A stretch of DNA of 64,000 bases from Alteribacillus bidgolensis (GCF_002886255.1 NZ_KZ614149.1:2790001-2854000), one strand, 5' to 3'. Shown: positions 1 to 9,199, counted from the stretch's first letter. The notes: generated from the letters alone by a model not told the origin. Program-made: numbers and translations.

Positions 1-376
1 GCACATAGGTCGCAAACGAGGTTTTTTTGTAAAGTGCACCAGCGTCCTCCGTTTTCATTCCAATCATCCGGCTTAAGGTTTTGTCATAACGGCCCAGTTT
101 AATAATCGCATTCATAAAGGGAAGGACAAATAATAACGCCAGCAGCCCTAACAACGAACTGAAATACGTTAAAAGCTCAAGCGAATATAATCCTTGTGAA
201 AAAACGGCAATAAGGCCAAGCCCTAAAAAAATAAGACCCACTGTTTGAAATAAACGCCCTGCCTTGCCTAATGTGAATAAAAGGATGATGATAGATAAAA
301 TGCCAAGAAAATAGCTTATTATGGGCAAGGACAACACTTGATTAATAATATATAAAAATAAGATAAAAGCATACAA
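1..376 (-). CDS. Unidentified multi-pass membrane protein, N-terminal part
   Basis: The frame is open from about 376 to the left edge, so the C-terminal part lies outside the window. The translation is strongly hydrophobic, with about three membrane helices, followed by a charged segment containing LGRYDKTLSRMIGMKTEDAG. I do not recognise the family. It follows the CoA-transferase of the IclR operon after a hairpin. The start is unclear. A good ribosome site (caggaagcaggtg) sits 7 nt before an ATT codon at 385, the first usual start codon in frame is TTG at 376, and the GTG inside the ribosome site reads a different, short frame. A frameshift near the start is possible. Confidence 0.5.
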   Translation of the reverse strand, partial: MYAFILFLYIINQVLSLPIISYFLGILSIIILLFTLGKAGRLFQTVGLIFLGLGLIAVFSQGLYSLELLTYFSSLLGLLALLFVLPFMNAIIKLGRYDKTLSRMIGMKTEDAGALYKKTSFATYV

Positions 377-413
377 ATAGAAAATCGTTTTTCACCTGCT
401 TCCTGATGCAATA

Positions 414-448
414 AATTCATCGGCATGGGCGTCCCATACCGATGAATT
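414..448 (-). terminator. Hairpin after the IclR operon
   Basis: Near-perfect inverted repeat aattcatcgg...ccgatgaatt with an inner atggg/cccat pair, lying 4 bases past the stop of the CoA-transferase gene. Only a weak T run (TTTATTG) follows on the minus strand, so it may attenuate rather than stop transcription into the membrane-protein gene. Confidence 0.6.
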
Positions 449-451
449 CGA

Positions 452-1651
452 TTAAATAACTCCTTTATCTTTCAACTCCGAAATTTCTGCTTCAGAATAT
501 CCGAGCATGGATGAAAGCAATTCTTCATTGTTTTCCCCAAGATCCGGAGAAAGATTTCTTACACTGCCCGGTGTTTTTTCAAACTTCGGTACGATACCAG
601 GTGTTTTTATTTTTCCTAATCTTGGATGTTCGAGTTCAATAATATTATCTCGGGCTTGATATTGAGGGTGTTCAAAGATATCCTGTATATTGAGGATCGG
701 GCTTACTGGAACTCCGTATTCGCCTAAATACTCTACCAGTTCGTCCCGTTCCTTGGTTTTCATCCAATCTTCTACGATTTGTACTATTTCTTTGTCATTT
801 TGCAGTCTGACTGAATTCGTATAAAATTTTTCATGTTCTAATAGATCTTCTCTGCCCATCGCTTTAGCAAGACGATTAAAGGTTGTGTCTGTACTTGTTA
901 CTAACACGACATAGTGCCCATCTTTTGTCTCAAACGTTCCGGCTGGGCTCGAATGGCCGCTTAACCCCGGCGCGCGTTCTCTCACTTTTCCGAGCTGATC
1001 ATATTCTGCTACAAGAAACTCCATCATCCGAAATACTGTTTCATAAAGAGCAATGTCTATCATTTGTCCGGTGCCGTTCTCATTGGTATCTCGATGATAT
1101 AAACCGGTTATGGCTGCAAAAGCAACGTAAACGCCAGTAATATAATCGGTTAATGAAAAGGATGGACTAACAGGTGCACGATCAGAATACCCCTGTAAAT
1201 AAGTAAATCCGCTGAACGCTGTGGCAGGGGTACCAAAGCCTGCTTTTTCTTTATAAGGGCCGGTTTGTCCATATCCTGACACCCTGATCATAAGAAGATC
1301 AGGATTTATTTTTTTCAATTCGTCATAGCCTGCTCCCCATTTTTCCAAAGTGCCGGGCCGAAAGTTTTCAATAAGAATATCGACTTCCGATGCGAGCTTT
1401 TTTAAAATTTCTATCCCTTCGTCCGTATGCAAATCGAGCGTAAGAGATTTTTTGTTTCTGGAAAGTCCCGGCCATCTCAGCGGCTCTTCTCCTTTAAATG
1501 GGCCGACATGCCTTAAGGTATCTCCTTTTCCCGGCATTTCCACCTTAATCACTTCTGCTCCGAAATCTCCTAATAAAACAGAACCATACGGGGCAGCTAT
1601 CATGGTTGATACGTCTAGAACTTTTACTCCTTCTAATGGTGTTCCAGCCAT
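452..1651 (-). CDS. CaiB/BaiF family (class III) CoA-transferase
   Basis: A 399-residue cytoplasmic enzyme of normal family length. Class III CoA-transferases move CoA between carboxylic acids through an enzyme-bound aspartyl-CoA intermediate. The expected catalytic Asp is D169 (FSLTDYITG), the same number as in formyl-CoA transferase, and the N-terminal block KVLDVSTMIAAPYGSVLLGD and the ENFRPGTLEKWG block are typical. Ribosome site GGAGGTGA lies 6 nt before the ATG. It is the last enzyme gene of the IclR operon and directly abuts the TIM-barrel gene. With the citrate-synthase-like protein of the same operon it could activate an imported acid for CoA-dependent cleavage. The substrate cannot be read from the sequence. 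Confidence 0.9.
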   Translation of the reverse strand: MAGTPLEGVKVLDVSTMIAAPYGSVLLGDFGAEVIKVEMPGKGDTLRHVGPFKGEEPLRWPGLSRNKKSLTLDLHTDEGIEILKKLASEVDILIENFRPGTLEKWGAGYDELKKINPDLLMIRVSGYGQTGPYKEKAGFGTPATAFSGFTYLQGYSDRAPVSPSFSLTDYITGVYVAFAAITGLYHRDTNENGTGQMIDIALYETVFRMMEFLVAEYDQLGKVRERAPGLSGHSSPAGTFETKDGHYVVLVTSTDTTFNRLAKAMGREDLLEHEKFYTNSVRLQNDKEIVQIVEDWMKTKERDELVEYLGEYGVPVSPILNIQDIFEHPQYQARDNIIELEHPRLGKIKTPGIVPKFEKTPGSVRNLSPDLGENNEELLSSMLGYSEAEISELKDKGVI

Positions 1652-2485
1652 TTACTTCACCTCCTGCTTTGTCAGTGGATGTGTGTTTAAATAGTCCTTG
1701 GCTGATTGCAAACAACGCCTCGCAAATTCTTCATTTCCCAATTCTTGGGCAAGTTTTGCATTTGGCAGCTCGATCGAGTAAGGAATGTTTGGAATTCTAT
1801 TGACGATGCTTCCTACATCAATACCGCCTTCTCCAAGTAAGGAACGTTCCTCTCGAAGCACCCGGGTCATTTCAGGTTTCCATGCCGGAATTTCTCCAGG
1901 CGCGTTACAAAGATGAAGATAACGGAACCAATCACGCGGCACTGCATCTAAATCTTCCACATTATCCTTTGAGCGGTGGAAATGATGAACATCAATCATG
2001 AGTCCGGCATTTTTCTGGTTTACGGTGTTCAAAACATCTAAAGCACCATCAAGATTATGAACACTTGCAATTGGTACAAATTCAAGCTCTATCGTTAGTC
2101 CAAATGGTTTCGCCAATTCGCAAATTTCTGTGAATCGCTCAATCGCGTAATTTCGATCATCTGTCCAAATGCTGCTGAGAACATGACGTCCTCCTAATTC
2201 AGCAGCCACTTCCATTGCAGGAAGATAGCTTTTTGGATCGACCCCGTCATAGACTTTAGCCAGTTCAATATCTAAAAGTTTCATTCCTGTCTCAAACATG
2301 GCCTTTTTGGTTTCACGAAGCATCTGTTTGTTTTCCGCCAGCGCATAATTGGGTTCCCCAGGCAGACCCATGTAAATGGGACGGAAGCTGACAAAATCAT
2401 AGCCGGCCCTTGCAGCAAGGTAGGTCATTTCTGGCGGTGCACAGTCTAGTACGGTAAGGTGAGCTAGTGAAAATTGTCTTGTCAT
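1652..2485 (-). CDS. Sugar phosphate isomerase/epimerase-type TIM barrel protein
   Basis: A 277-residue xylose-isomerase-like TIM barrel (AP endonuclease 2 superfamily). Barrel motifs include IELEFVPIASVHNL, AGLMIDVHHFHRS (His/Asp metal ligands) and YSIELPN near the C-terminus with a metal-binding Glu. The frame is open upstream to 2578, but AAGGAGGAG lies 6 nt before the ATG at 2485, and MTRQFSLAHLTVLD gives a normal N-terminus, so I chose that start. Relatives include 2-keto-myo-inositol dehydratases, hydroxypyruvate isomerases and 3-dehydroshikimate dehydratases. The last is notable because a 3-dehydroquinate dehydratase is in the same operon. The reaction is unassigned. Confidence 0.8.
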   Translation of the reverse strand: MTRQFSLAHLTVLDCAPPEMTYLAARAGYDFVSFRPIYMGLPGEPNYALAENKQMLRETKKAMFETGMKLLDIELAKVYDGVDPKSYLPAMEVAAELGGRHVLSSIWTDDRNYAIERFTEICELAKPFGLTIELEFVPIASVHNLDGALDVLNTVNQKNAGLMIDVHHFHRSKDNVEDLDAVPRDWFRYLHLCNAPGEIPAWKPEMTRVLREERSLLGEGGIDVGSIVNRIPNIPYSIELPNAKLAQELGNEEFARRCLQSAKDYLNTHPLTKQEVK

Positions 2486-2600
2486 CTCATACTCCTCCTT
2501 TGAAATTTGCAAAGCTTCTTTTTCAGCCGGGATAGGTTTCCTGTTACGGATTGCCCGAGTGACTGGACGCTGCAGCAAAAGGTTATTGAATCGTTTCCTA

Positions 2601-4364
2601 TTAATCTACAGACACGTGATGAATCTTCTTCCCTGGAGAATAAATATCCATAATGTTCCAGTGTCCGTCTGTTGGCACCGGTTCGTTTTTCATCGAAACA
2701 TCAAGTAAGAATGGCTTGTTGCTTTGAATTGCTTTTTTAAGTGCCGGTTTAAATTCTTCTGCTTTGTTGATTTTTACACCATCTACGCCGTAACCCTTTG
2801 CGACAGCTGCAAAATCAGGGGAGTACGATTCACCGTCTTTTTTAAATACGGTTCCATAGGTAGTACCATAATGACTTTTCTGCAATCCAGCGATCGTTCC
2901 AAACGCACTGTTATTCATCACTACCCAAATCACAGGAATATTTTCTTCAACTGCTGTAGCCATGACAGATGGATTCTGCCCAAAGCCACCGTCGCCAATC
3001 AAGGAAACAACCACTCTTTCAGGGTCTGCTAATTTAGCACCGAGCGCTGCCGATGAACCAAATCCCATCGTAGCGTAGCCTCCCGGGGTTAAAATAGTAC
3101 CTGCTTCATAAGCCGGGAACTGCTGCCCTACTCCGTTTTTGTTCCAGCCAACGTCGGTTGTAATATACGCATCTTTTGGCAGTGCTGCACGAACGTCCGC
3201 TAAAATACGTTCCGGACGAAGCGGGAAAGCATCACTCTTTTGATGTTCTTTGATTTTTCCGAAAAATTCTTTACGATAGTTAGCAATTGCTTCTTCCATT
3301 TTTGGATTTTTTCTACCCTCGGGGAGCATCTCTTTTGCAACTCTATTCAGTTCAGTTAATGCTTCTTTTAAATCTGCTACAATACCGAGTTCTACTGGAT
3401 AGTTTCTTCCAAGCTCTTTGCCGTCAATATCAATGTGGATGAGCTTTGTGTTAGGAATATCAAAGGTATATTCTGGATACCATGAACTGGAATCTGCTTC
3501 AGAAAATCGGGTTCCGAGCGCTAGAATTAAATCGGCGTCACGGCAATTGTCATTTATGAATTTTGTACCCCAGAAGCCTGTCATGCCAAGGGTAAGAGGG
3601 TGCACATCTGATACAGCGCCTTTTCCCATTAACGAATAGGCAACCGGAATGCCCAGATGATCCACCAGTTCACGAAGTTCCTCGGCAGCATCAGCCAGCA
3701 TGATTCCTCCACCTACATAAAAGACAGAGTCTTTTGCTTCTAGTAATCTTTCAATGACTTGACGCGCTTTTGCATCACTAATCGATGGCTTTGTTAACTC
3801 TTTATTGTTCTGCTTTACCCGTTCAAACAACTCTGTATCAACCTCAGCCGAGAAAATATCCATTGGCACAGATACAAGCACAGGACCCGGACGGCCGTTT
3901 TGAGCTAAAGAAAAGGCTTTGTCTAAAATTTCTGGGAATAAGTCTGGGCGGTCAACTCTCCATGCCCGCTTTACAAAAGGCCGATAGATTTCATATTGAG
4001 ACGCATCGGCATGCAAGTTCACTTCTTGGTGAGGATGTTTTCCGTAATAGTGAGAAGGAATATCTCCTGCGATAACGACCATCGGAATAGAATCTAAAGC
4101 CGCGTTTGCTACACCTGTTGCTGCATTGGTCAACCCCGGGCCAAGGTGAGAAAGAACGACAGACGTTTCTTTTTTTGCTCGGGCATATCCATCGGCAGCA
4201 TGAGCAGCAATCTGCTCATGCCTTACATCTATAAACCTCACAGAACTATTTTCAAGCGCGGAGAGAACTGCGATATTCGTGTGCCCGCAAAGTCCAAAAA
4301 TGTGCTCGACGTTATTATCTTCCAAGTAGCTTACCAACTGATGAGAAACAAGATCTTTTGTCAT
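2601..4364 (-). CDS. Thiamine diphosphate-dependent enzyme, acetolactate-synthase-like
   Basis: A 587-residue three-domain ThDP enzyme (PYR, central, PP domains). The catalytic Glu lies in RHEQIAAHAADGYAR. The C-terminal domain has the ThDP/Mg motif GDGGFGQN followed about 25 residues later by NN. Acetolactate synthases, sulfoacetaldehyde acetyltransferases, glyoxylate carboligases and 2-hydroxyacyl-CoA lyases share this architecture. No ilvN-like small subunit is nearby, and the operon is catabolic, so a biosynthetic acetolactate synthase is unlikely. The upstream dehydrogenase gene overlaps it by 4 bp (ATGA), which suggests coupled translation. The ribosome site is GGAGGGGC. Confidence 0.85.
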   Translation of the reverse strand: MTKDLVSHQLVSYLEDNNVEHIFGLCGHTNIAVLSALENSSVRFIDVRHEQIAAHAADGYARAKKETSVVLSHLGPGLTNAATGVANAALDSIPMVVIAGDIPSHYYGKHPHQEVNLHADASQYEIYRPFVKRAWRVDRPDLFPEILDKAFSLAQNGRPGPVLVSVPMDIFSAEVDTELFERVKQNNKELTKPSISDAKARQVIERLLEAKDSVFYVGGGIMLADAAEELRELVDHLGIPVAYSLMGKGAVSDVHPLTLGMTGFWGTKFINDNCRDADLILALGTRFSEADSSSWYPEYTFDIPNTKLIHIDIDGKELGRNYPVELGIVADLKEALTELNRVAKEMLPEGRKNPKMEEAIANYRKEFFGKIKEHQKSDAFPLRPERILADVRAALPKDAYITTDVGWNKNGVGQQFPAYEAGTILTPGGYATMGFGSSAALGAKLADPERVVVSLIGDGGFGQNPSVMATAVEENIPVIWVVMNNSAFGTIAGLQKSHYGTTYGTVFKKDGESYSPDFAAVAKGYGVDGVKINKAEEFKPALKKAIQSNKPFLLDVSMKNEPVPTDGHWNIMDIYSPGKKIHHVSVD

Positions 4365-5365
4365 GAAAGCCCCTCCTTAAAATCGATTAATACTTTCCCT
4401 GCTGTACCAAAAAGAGCCGTTTCAAAGGCTTTTTCATAGTCAGAAAACGGATAAATTTCGGAAACAACGTGAGAAAACGGTTCCGGGTTATTTTTTAGAA
4501 AATGAAGCGCTCGTTCGAAATCTTTTGGAAAATCATAAATGATCGAACCAAACACCGAAACTTCACTGCGCACCAATTTATTCACATCAATATTTACTGG
4601 CTCACCAGTAATGCCAACCGCCAGGATATTTCCTCCTGGTTTTACGACATCAAAGGACTGTTCGATTGTCTTAGGCACACCAGCTGCTTCTACTACATGA
4701 TCATATTCTTCTTCTAACATCTCAGGCAGGCCGGCTTTAATCTCTTTATGGACGTCCATTCGTTTTAATTTCTCTTCATTAATATCTACGGCAGTGACGT
4801 CCGCTCCTAATAGATTCGCTAAGATGGAAGAAAGCATCCCTTCTGTGCCGCACCCTAACACAGCGACCGTATCTCCTTTTTCAACCGTTACGTTTCTAAA
4901 TGCATGAACGACAACGGCAAGCGGCTCTATTAATACGGCTAATTTGCCGTCCATCTCTTCTGGTATAGTTAAAAGATTTGTGACAGGTACATCAATATAG
5001 CTAGTAAACCCACCATCTTTTGTTACGCCTAAGGTTTGTTTGTTACGGCAAATGTTTTTTTTCCCTTTGTGGCACAAATCACATTCGCCGCATGACAGAT
5101 TTGGCTGTACGACTACTTTTTGTCCTTCGGTGAAAAGCCCTTTATCATCTGCCTCCACCACGGTTCCATACAGTTCATGTCCCATCACTACAGGGTAGTT
5201 GGCGTGAGCCAGCTTTCCTTTATAAACACTCAAGTCGCTTCCGCATATGCCGCCATACTCTGTTTTCACTCTTGCATGGCCTTCTGCTGCCTTCGGCTTG
5301 ACAGCAGCTGATTCTCTGTTAAATGTGTATGGCCCGGTGATGACTAGAGATTGACTAGCTGTCAT
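4361..5365 (-). CDS. Zinc-dependent alcohol/polyol dehydrogenase (MDR family)
   Basis: A 334-residue medium-chain dehydrogenase. It shows catalytic zinc motifs GGICGSDLSVYKG and MGHELYG, a structural zinc site CGECDLCHKGKKNIC with four Cys, and a Rossmann segment VAVLGCGTEG for NAD(P). Its closest relatives by pattern are sorbitol, threonine and galactitol-phosphate dehydrogenases. It overlaps aroD upstream by 11 bp and the ThDP gene downstream by 4 bp, inside a tightly packed operon. It probably oxidises a hydroxy group of the pathway substrate to a ketone for the ThDP enzyme or isomerase. That order is inference. Confidence 0.88.
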   Translation of the reverse strand: MTASQSLVITGPYTFNRESAAVKPKAAEGHARVKTEYGGICGSDLSVYKGKLAHANYPVVMGHELYGTVVEADDKGLFTEGQKVVVQPNLSCGECDLCHKGKKNICRNKQTLGVTKDGGFTSYIDVPVTNLLTIPEEMDGKLAVLIEPLAVVVHAFRNVTVEKGDTVAVLGCGTEGMLSSILANLLGADVTAVDINEEKLKRMDVHKEIKAGLPEMLEEEYDHVVEAAGVPKTIEQSFDVVKPGGNILAVGITGEPVNIDVNKLVRSEVSVFGSIIYDFPKDFERALHFLKNNPEPFSHVVSEIYPFSDYEKAFETALFGTAGKVLIDFKEGLS

Positions 5366-6122
5366 TGCTCAAATATCCTTCCAATTGACGAACCACTTCG
5401 ATTGGGATTTGCCCGGGAGCGGAACTTTTGCTGCCGACCGCAAAAGTAAGCGCAGAACCGAATTTCCAGCCTACTAAACGGGTTAATCCCCCATCTACAC
5501 CCATTGACATGGTAATCACAGGAATATCAAGATCGGTGTGAGCCGTCTGTGTGATCTGAAGGACCGATAGAACATCGGACATATTATTTGGCATCACAGC
5601 AAGCTTCCCAATATCTGCTTTATAAGCGGAGGCTTTCTCCAATTTGTTCAGCATTTCTTTTTCTGAAGGTGTCTCGTTAAAATTATGAAAGGATAGGATC
5701 ACTTTTACGTCGTTTTGCTGCGCGGCTTGTTTAATAGCGTCAATGTCTGCTTTATCATTTTCTACTTCGTAATCAATAAGATCTGTGCTTTTCGTTTCGC
5801 ATACCTTTTTTAACAGTTCGACTTTCCCGCTTTCATCAAGCGGTATTTCCTGCCCGCCCTCTTTAATAGAACGAATCGTAAAAATGAGCGGCAAATCTCC
5901 TAGCTTTTTTCGTATGCTAGAAGCTGTGTTGACAACGGCATCGGCATCGGCGATGTTTTCAAAAAAATCAACCCGCCATTCCACTACATCCGGTTTCTTC
6001 GTAACGATGGTTTCTGCCTGTTCTATCAATTCGGATTGGTTTTTGCCAACCATTGCCGAGCATATCGTTGGTTTTCCGCCAGCTAACACTGTATTCCGTA
6101 CTTTTACTTCTTTTGCACTCAT
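5355..6122 (-). CDS. aroD: Type I 3-dehydroquinate dehydratase
   Basis: A 255-residue class I enzyme that dehydrates 3-dehydroquinate to 3-dehydroshikimate through a Schiff base. The residues match E. coli AroD: His146 in ILSFHNFNETP (H143 there) and Lys173 in ADIGKLAVMP (K170 there). EWRVDFF and GSALTFAVG are also family signatures. The ribosome site is AGGAGTGAAAGC. It is embedded in a catabolic operon with no other shikimate-pathway gene, so it may serve quinate or shikimate breakdown, or a related lyase reaction, rather than aromatic amino acid synthesis. Confidence 0.92.
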   Translation of the reverse strand: MSAKEVKVRNTVLAGGKPTICSAMVGKNQSELIEQAETIVTKKPDVVEWRVDFFENIADADAVVNTASSIRKKLGDLPLIFTIRSIKEGGQEIPLDESGKVELLKKVCETKSTDLIDYEVENDKADIDAIKQAAQQNDVKVILSFHNFNETPSEKEMLNKLEKASAYKADIGKLAVMPNNMSDVLSVLQITQTAHTDLDIPVITMSMGVDGGLTRLVGWKFGSALTFAVGSKSSAPGQIPIEVVRQLEGYLSNDS

Positions 6123-6135
6123 GCTTTCACTCCTC

Positions 6136-7566
6136 TTAGCTATCTAGATGAACAATCATTTTCATTTCGGTCATCTCTTTGACAGCGAATCGCGGACCTT
6201 CTCTTCCGATACCGCTATTTTTCACGCCGCCATACGGCCAGTGATCTAATCTGAAATTTGAGGTGCCGTTTACAACGACGCCCCCAACATCCAGTACTTT
6301 GGATGCTTTTTTAATAACATCAAGGCTATTGGAAAAAATACCAGCTTGCAGCCCAGTATCAGAGTCATTAACCTCTTCTAAAGCTTCATCTAAGTTCTCA
6401 TAAGGAATAATACTGACAACCGGTCCAAACACTTCTTCGCAAACGACTTTTGCCTGTTTTTTCGGATTAAAGATCACCGTAGGCTCAAGAGATGCCTTAT
6501 TGATTGTACCACCTGTTAAGATCTCGGCGCCTTGCTCTTTTGCTTCTTCTATCCAGCTTTTTACTCTTTGAGCGGCCGCTTCATCTACAAGCGTACCAAC
6601 GTCCGTCTCTGGATCAAGCGGATCTCCTGTTTTTAAGACGCTTACTTTTTCTGTTAACGTTTCACGAAAACGGTCGATAACCGATGTGTGCACGTATATT
6701 CTTTGAACAGAAATACAGCTTTGACCGGAGTTGCTGAAGCCCGTTTTGGCACAAAGTCCAGCAGCCCGTTCGATATCAGCATCTGCATGAACAATTGTTC
6801 CAGCGTTTCCGCCAAGTTCAAGCAGAACTTTTTTCATTCCCGCTCGGTAAGAAATATCTGTTCCGCCTTTCAAACCGCCAGTAAAAGAAATGAGATTAGT
6901 ACGGCTGTCTTCAACGATTTTCTGTCCTACTTCCACTCCGCCGTATACGACTTGAATCGCTTTCTTTGGATATCCAGCTTCAATCAGCAATTCTACAAAC
7001 GCATTTGCAATCAGAGGCGTTTGCGGAGCAGGTTTTAAAATAACCGTATTGCCGCCAGCAAAGGCAGGGCCAATTTTATGGACCATTAAATTAAGCGGTG
7101 CGTTAAATGGTGTAATTGCAGCGATAACACCTGCAGGAACACGGAACGTCATCGCTGTTGCTTGTTCTCCTCTTGTCGAAGTGCTTCCTGGAATGGTTTC
7201 CCCCGTTAACCGCTTTGCTTCTTCTGCTGACTGCTCTAATGTTTCAAGTGATCTCGATACTTCATCTCTTGTATTTTTTAATGTTTTTCCTAGTTCCGAA
7301 GATAATAGATAAGCAAACTCTTCTTTTCGTTCTTCTAATAAAGAAGCGGCTTTTTTCAAAACGGCAGCTCGTTTGTGTGCTGGTAGGTCTGCCGTTTCGT
7401 GTTTTGCATTCACTGCACTTTGCAGAGCATTTTCTACGTCTTCTTCTGTCGCAATAACTTGTTCGCCGACTGTTTCTCCTGTATATGGATTTTCGACCGG
7501 AACGGTATCCCTGTCTCCAGCAAGCCATTCCCCATTTACGAATAATTTTGCTGTTTTTATACTCAT
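6136..7566 (-). CDS. NAD(P)-dependent aldehyde dehydrogenase
   Basis: A 476-residue ALDH superfamily member. The catalytic set is visible: Asn155 (ITPFNAPLNL), Glu250 (LLELGGNAG) and Cys284 (NSGQSCISVQRI). The C-terminal motif WPYGGVKNSGIGREG is typical of succinate-semialdehyde, glycolaldehyde and lactaldehyde-type enzymes. The start ATG overlaps the stop of the citrate-synthase-like gene (ATGA). It oxidises an aldehyde intermediate in the IclR-controlled pathway. The aldehyde is unknown. Confidence 0.93.
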   Translation of the reverse strand: MSIKTAKLFVNGEWLAGDRDTVPVENPYTGETVGEQVIATEEDVENALQSAVNAKHETADLPAHKRAAVLKKAASLLEERKEEFAYLLSSELGKTLKNTRDEVSRSLETLEQSAEEAKRLTGETIPGSTSTRGEQATAMTFRVPAGVIAAITPFNAPLNLMVHKIGPAFAGGNTVILKPAPQTPLIANAFVELLIEAGYPKKAIQVVYGGVEVGQKIVEDSRTNLISFTGGLKGGTDISYRAGMKKVLLELGGNAGTIVHADADIERAAGLCAKTGFSNSGQSCISVQRIYVHTSVIDRFRETLTEKVSVLKTGDPLDPETDVGTLVDEAAAQRVKSWIEEAKEQGAEILTGGTINKASLEPTVIFNPKKQAKVVCEEVFGPVVSIIPYENLDEALEEVNDSDTGLQAGIFSNSLDVIKKASKVLDVGGVVVNGTSNFRLDHWPYGGVKNSGIGREGPRFAVKEMTEMKMIVHLDS

Positions 7567-8414
7567 CGTACCTCTTCCCCTCCAGATAGCTTTCGGTTTT
7601 CAACGCCTGTATACTTCACGAGCTCTTCATCATTTGGGCAAGGTCCTTTTACGAGTACACCGGTCTGCATTTCTTCAAATGCATGAGCGGCGATGCCCAT
7701 CCCGCGTGATAGCGCAAAAATTCCTTTCGCGGCTTCAGCCGGCAGTCCAATTTCACATTGAATAGCTGCAGCAACGCCGTCAATATTCATCGTGATTGAA
7801 CGCTTCTTTTTCTCCGCTAACAGACGGCGGTATTGTTCGGCTATATCAAGGTAAACTCCGGAGATCTCCTTTTCAGCTGCCATAGGTTCTGCTAATTCAT
7901 AAAGGCGGTTCACTCTTGGGTCATCATCATGGAGCTGGTGGCCGATTCCTGGAAGTTTTTCTTTTTTGGAAAGCATGTCATCAAGTTTGCTGTCTATGAC
8001 TTGGTAGAGATCTTTCCCGCTTTCTCTCGCTTCTTCCCATGTTTCATAGAGAAGTTTCATACCTTTTTCTGTCGCTCCTCCATGAGAATCTCCGAGCAGA
8101 TTGATTCCAGTAGCGACCGCTGAATTAAAAGAAATTCCGCATGTGGCAGCCATTCGGCCAGCCGCTATCGATGGAGCACGCGGGCCGTGATCAGCCCCTG
8201 CAACTAAAACGCTTTCAAATAATTTAGCTTTTTTTTCATCGAGTATATCTCCACATAATAGAAGATACAGCATTTGCCCATAAGAAATATTGCCTATTAA
8301 ATCTTCCATTTTGTATCCTCGAATATTTACTTCATTTTTTTTAATTTGGCTGATTTCTGTTTGCCACCAGCCCTCTCCTTTTTGATAGGATTCAAGCGCA
8401 CTTCTGCCAGACAT
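7563..8414 (-). CDS. Citrate synthase-fold lyase (citryl-CoA lyase-like)
   Basis: At 283 residues this is much shorter than a citrate synthase (about 370-430), and resembles stand-alone citryl-CoA lyases and the C-terminal module of ATP-citrate lyase. Active-site features remain: His111 in LGDSHGGATE, His159 in LPGIGHQLHDDDPR (citrate synthases usually have GHR), and an Asp in NIDGVAAAIQ. It most likely cleaves or forms a citryl-CoA-type thioester. Paired with the class III CoA-transferase in the same operon, a route of acid, then acyl-CoA, then cleavage to acetyl-CoA plus a keto acid is plausible but inferred. The ribosome site is GGAGGTATTGT. Confidence 0.8.
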   Translation of the reverse strand: MSGRSALESYQKGEGWWQTEISQIKKNEVNIRGYKMEDLIGNISYGQMLYLLLCGDILDEKKAKLFESVLVAGADHGPRAPSIAAGRMAATCGISFNSAVATGINLLGDSHGGATEKGMKLLYETWEEARESGKDLYQVIDSKLDDMLSKKEKLPGIGHQLHDDDPRVNRLYELAEPMAAEKEISGVYLDIAEQYRRLLAEKKKRSITMNIDGVAAAIQCEIGLPAEAAKGIFALSRGMGIAAHAFEEMQTGVLVKGPCPNDEELVKYTGVENRKLSGGEEVR

Positions 8415-8425
8415 ACAATACCTCC

Positions 8426-9199
8426 TTAATTTTCTGCTGTTTTACTGAATGGATATCCTAAATAATTAGATATTTCCATAGCAGCCGCTACCAGGCTTGT
8501 TTTTAAATCAGGTAATTCATGCGGTTTAAAACGGCTCGATGGCCCGGAAACCGATAATGCTGCTACCATATTTCCATCAATATCAAAAATCGGCGAGGAA
8601 GCAGCAGATGTTCCTGCTTCTCTTTCATCAATGCTTTCTGCATACCTTTCTTCCACGATAGTTTTAAGCTCATTTTTCAAATCTGCTTTAGTATTTTTTA
8701 TAGGCTGTTCAGCCATTGCTTTTTCTAGAAATTCTTTTGATTGATAAGCGAGCAGTACTTTTCCCCCTGCTCCGACAGTCACAGGCAGCTTTTGACCGAT
8801 GCTTACCATATGTTTTACAGACTGCGTGCTTTCGTATTGTTGAATACACGTTCTATGTTCTCCGTCCAGCACGTAAAGGTTAACCGTTTCTTTTGTTTGA
8901 TTGCGCAGTCGTTTCATCGTTTCTTCTGCTACCGATCGAAGTTCAATCGACTGCCCGGCTACGTGGCCAATAAAATATAACTGTCTTCCGAGCCGATATT
9001 TTGAGGTTACTGGATTTTTTTCCACAAAATGATTCAGCTCGAGCGTCGCCAATAATCTCGTAGTCGTTGATTTGGCGAGCTCTATTTTGTTTGCTATTTC
9101 TGTAAGCGTAAGTTCCGGCTCCTCTCTATGAAAGCAATTTAATATATCAATCGCTCTTTGCAGCGTTCGTATACCTTTTGGAGATTCACTCTTTTCCAC
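8426..9199 (-). CDS. IclR family transcriptional regulator
   Basis: A 257-residue protein with an N-terminal winged helix (RAIDILNCFHREEPELTLTEIANKIELAKSTTTRLLATL) and a C-terminal effector-binding domain (GTSAASSPIFDIDGNMVAALSVSGPSSRF). The start is GTG at 9199, set by GGAGGGATAAC. It is the first gene of the catabolic operon and lies next to the divergent transporter genes, so it is the obvious local regulator of both. A half copy of the box described at 9425 and 10160 lies just upstream of its own ribosome site (9221-9232). Confidence 0.93.
   Translation of the reverse strand: MEKSESPKGIRTLQRAIDILNCFHREEPELTLTEIANKIELAKSTTTRLLATLELNHFVEKNPVTSKYRLGRQLYFIGHVAGQSIELRSVAEETMKRLRNQTKETVNLYVLDGEHRTCIQQYESTQSVKHMVSIGQKLPVTVGAGGKVLLAYQSKEFLEKAMAEQPIKNTKADLKNELKTIVEERYAESIDEREAGTSAASSPIFDIDGNMVAALSVSGPSSRFKPHELPDLKTSLVAAAMEISNYLGYPFSKTAEN

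Noticed and set aside
2601..4364. Calling the ThDP enzyme acetolactate synthase (ilvB)
   Set aside because: No ilvN or ilvC nearby and the operon is catabolic; the fold alone does not define the reaction.
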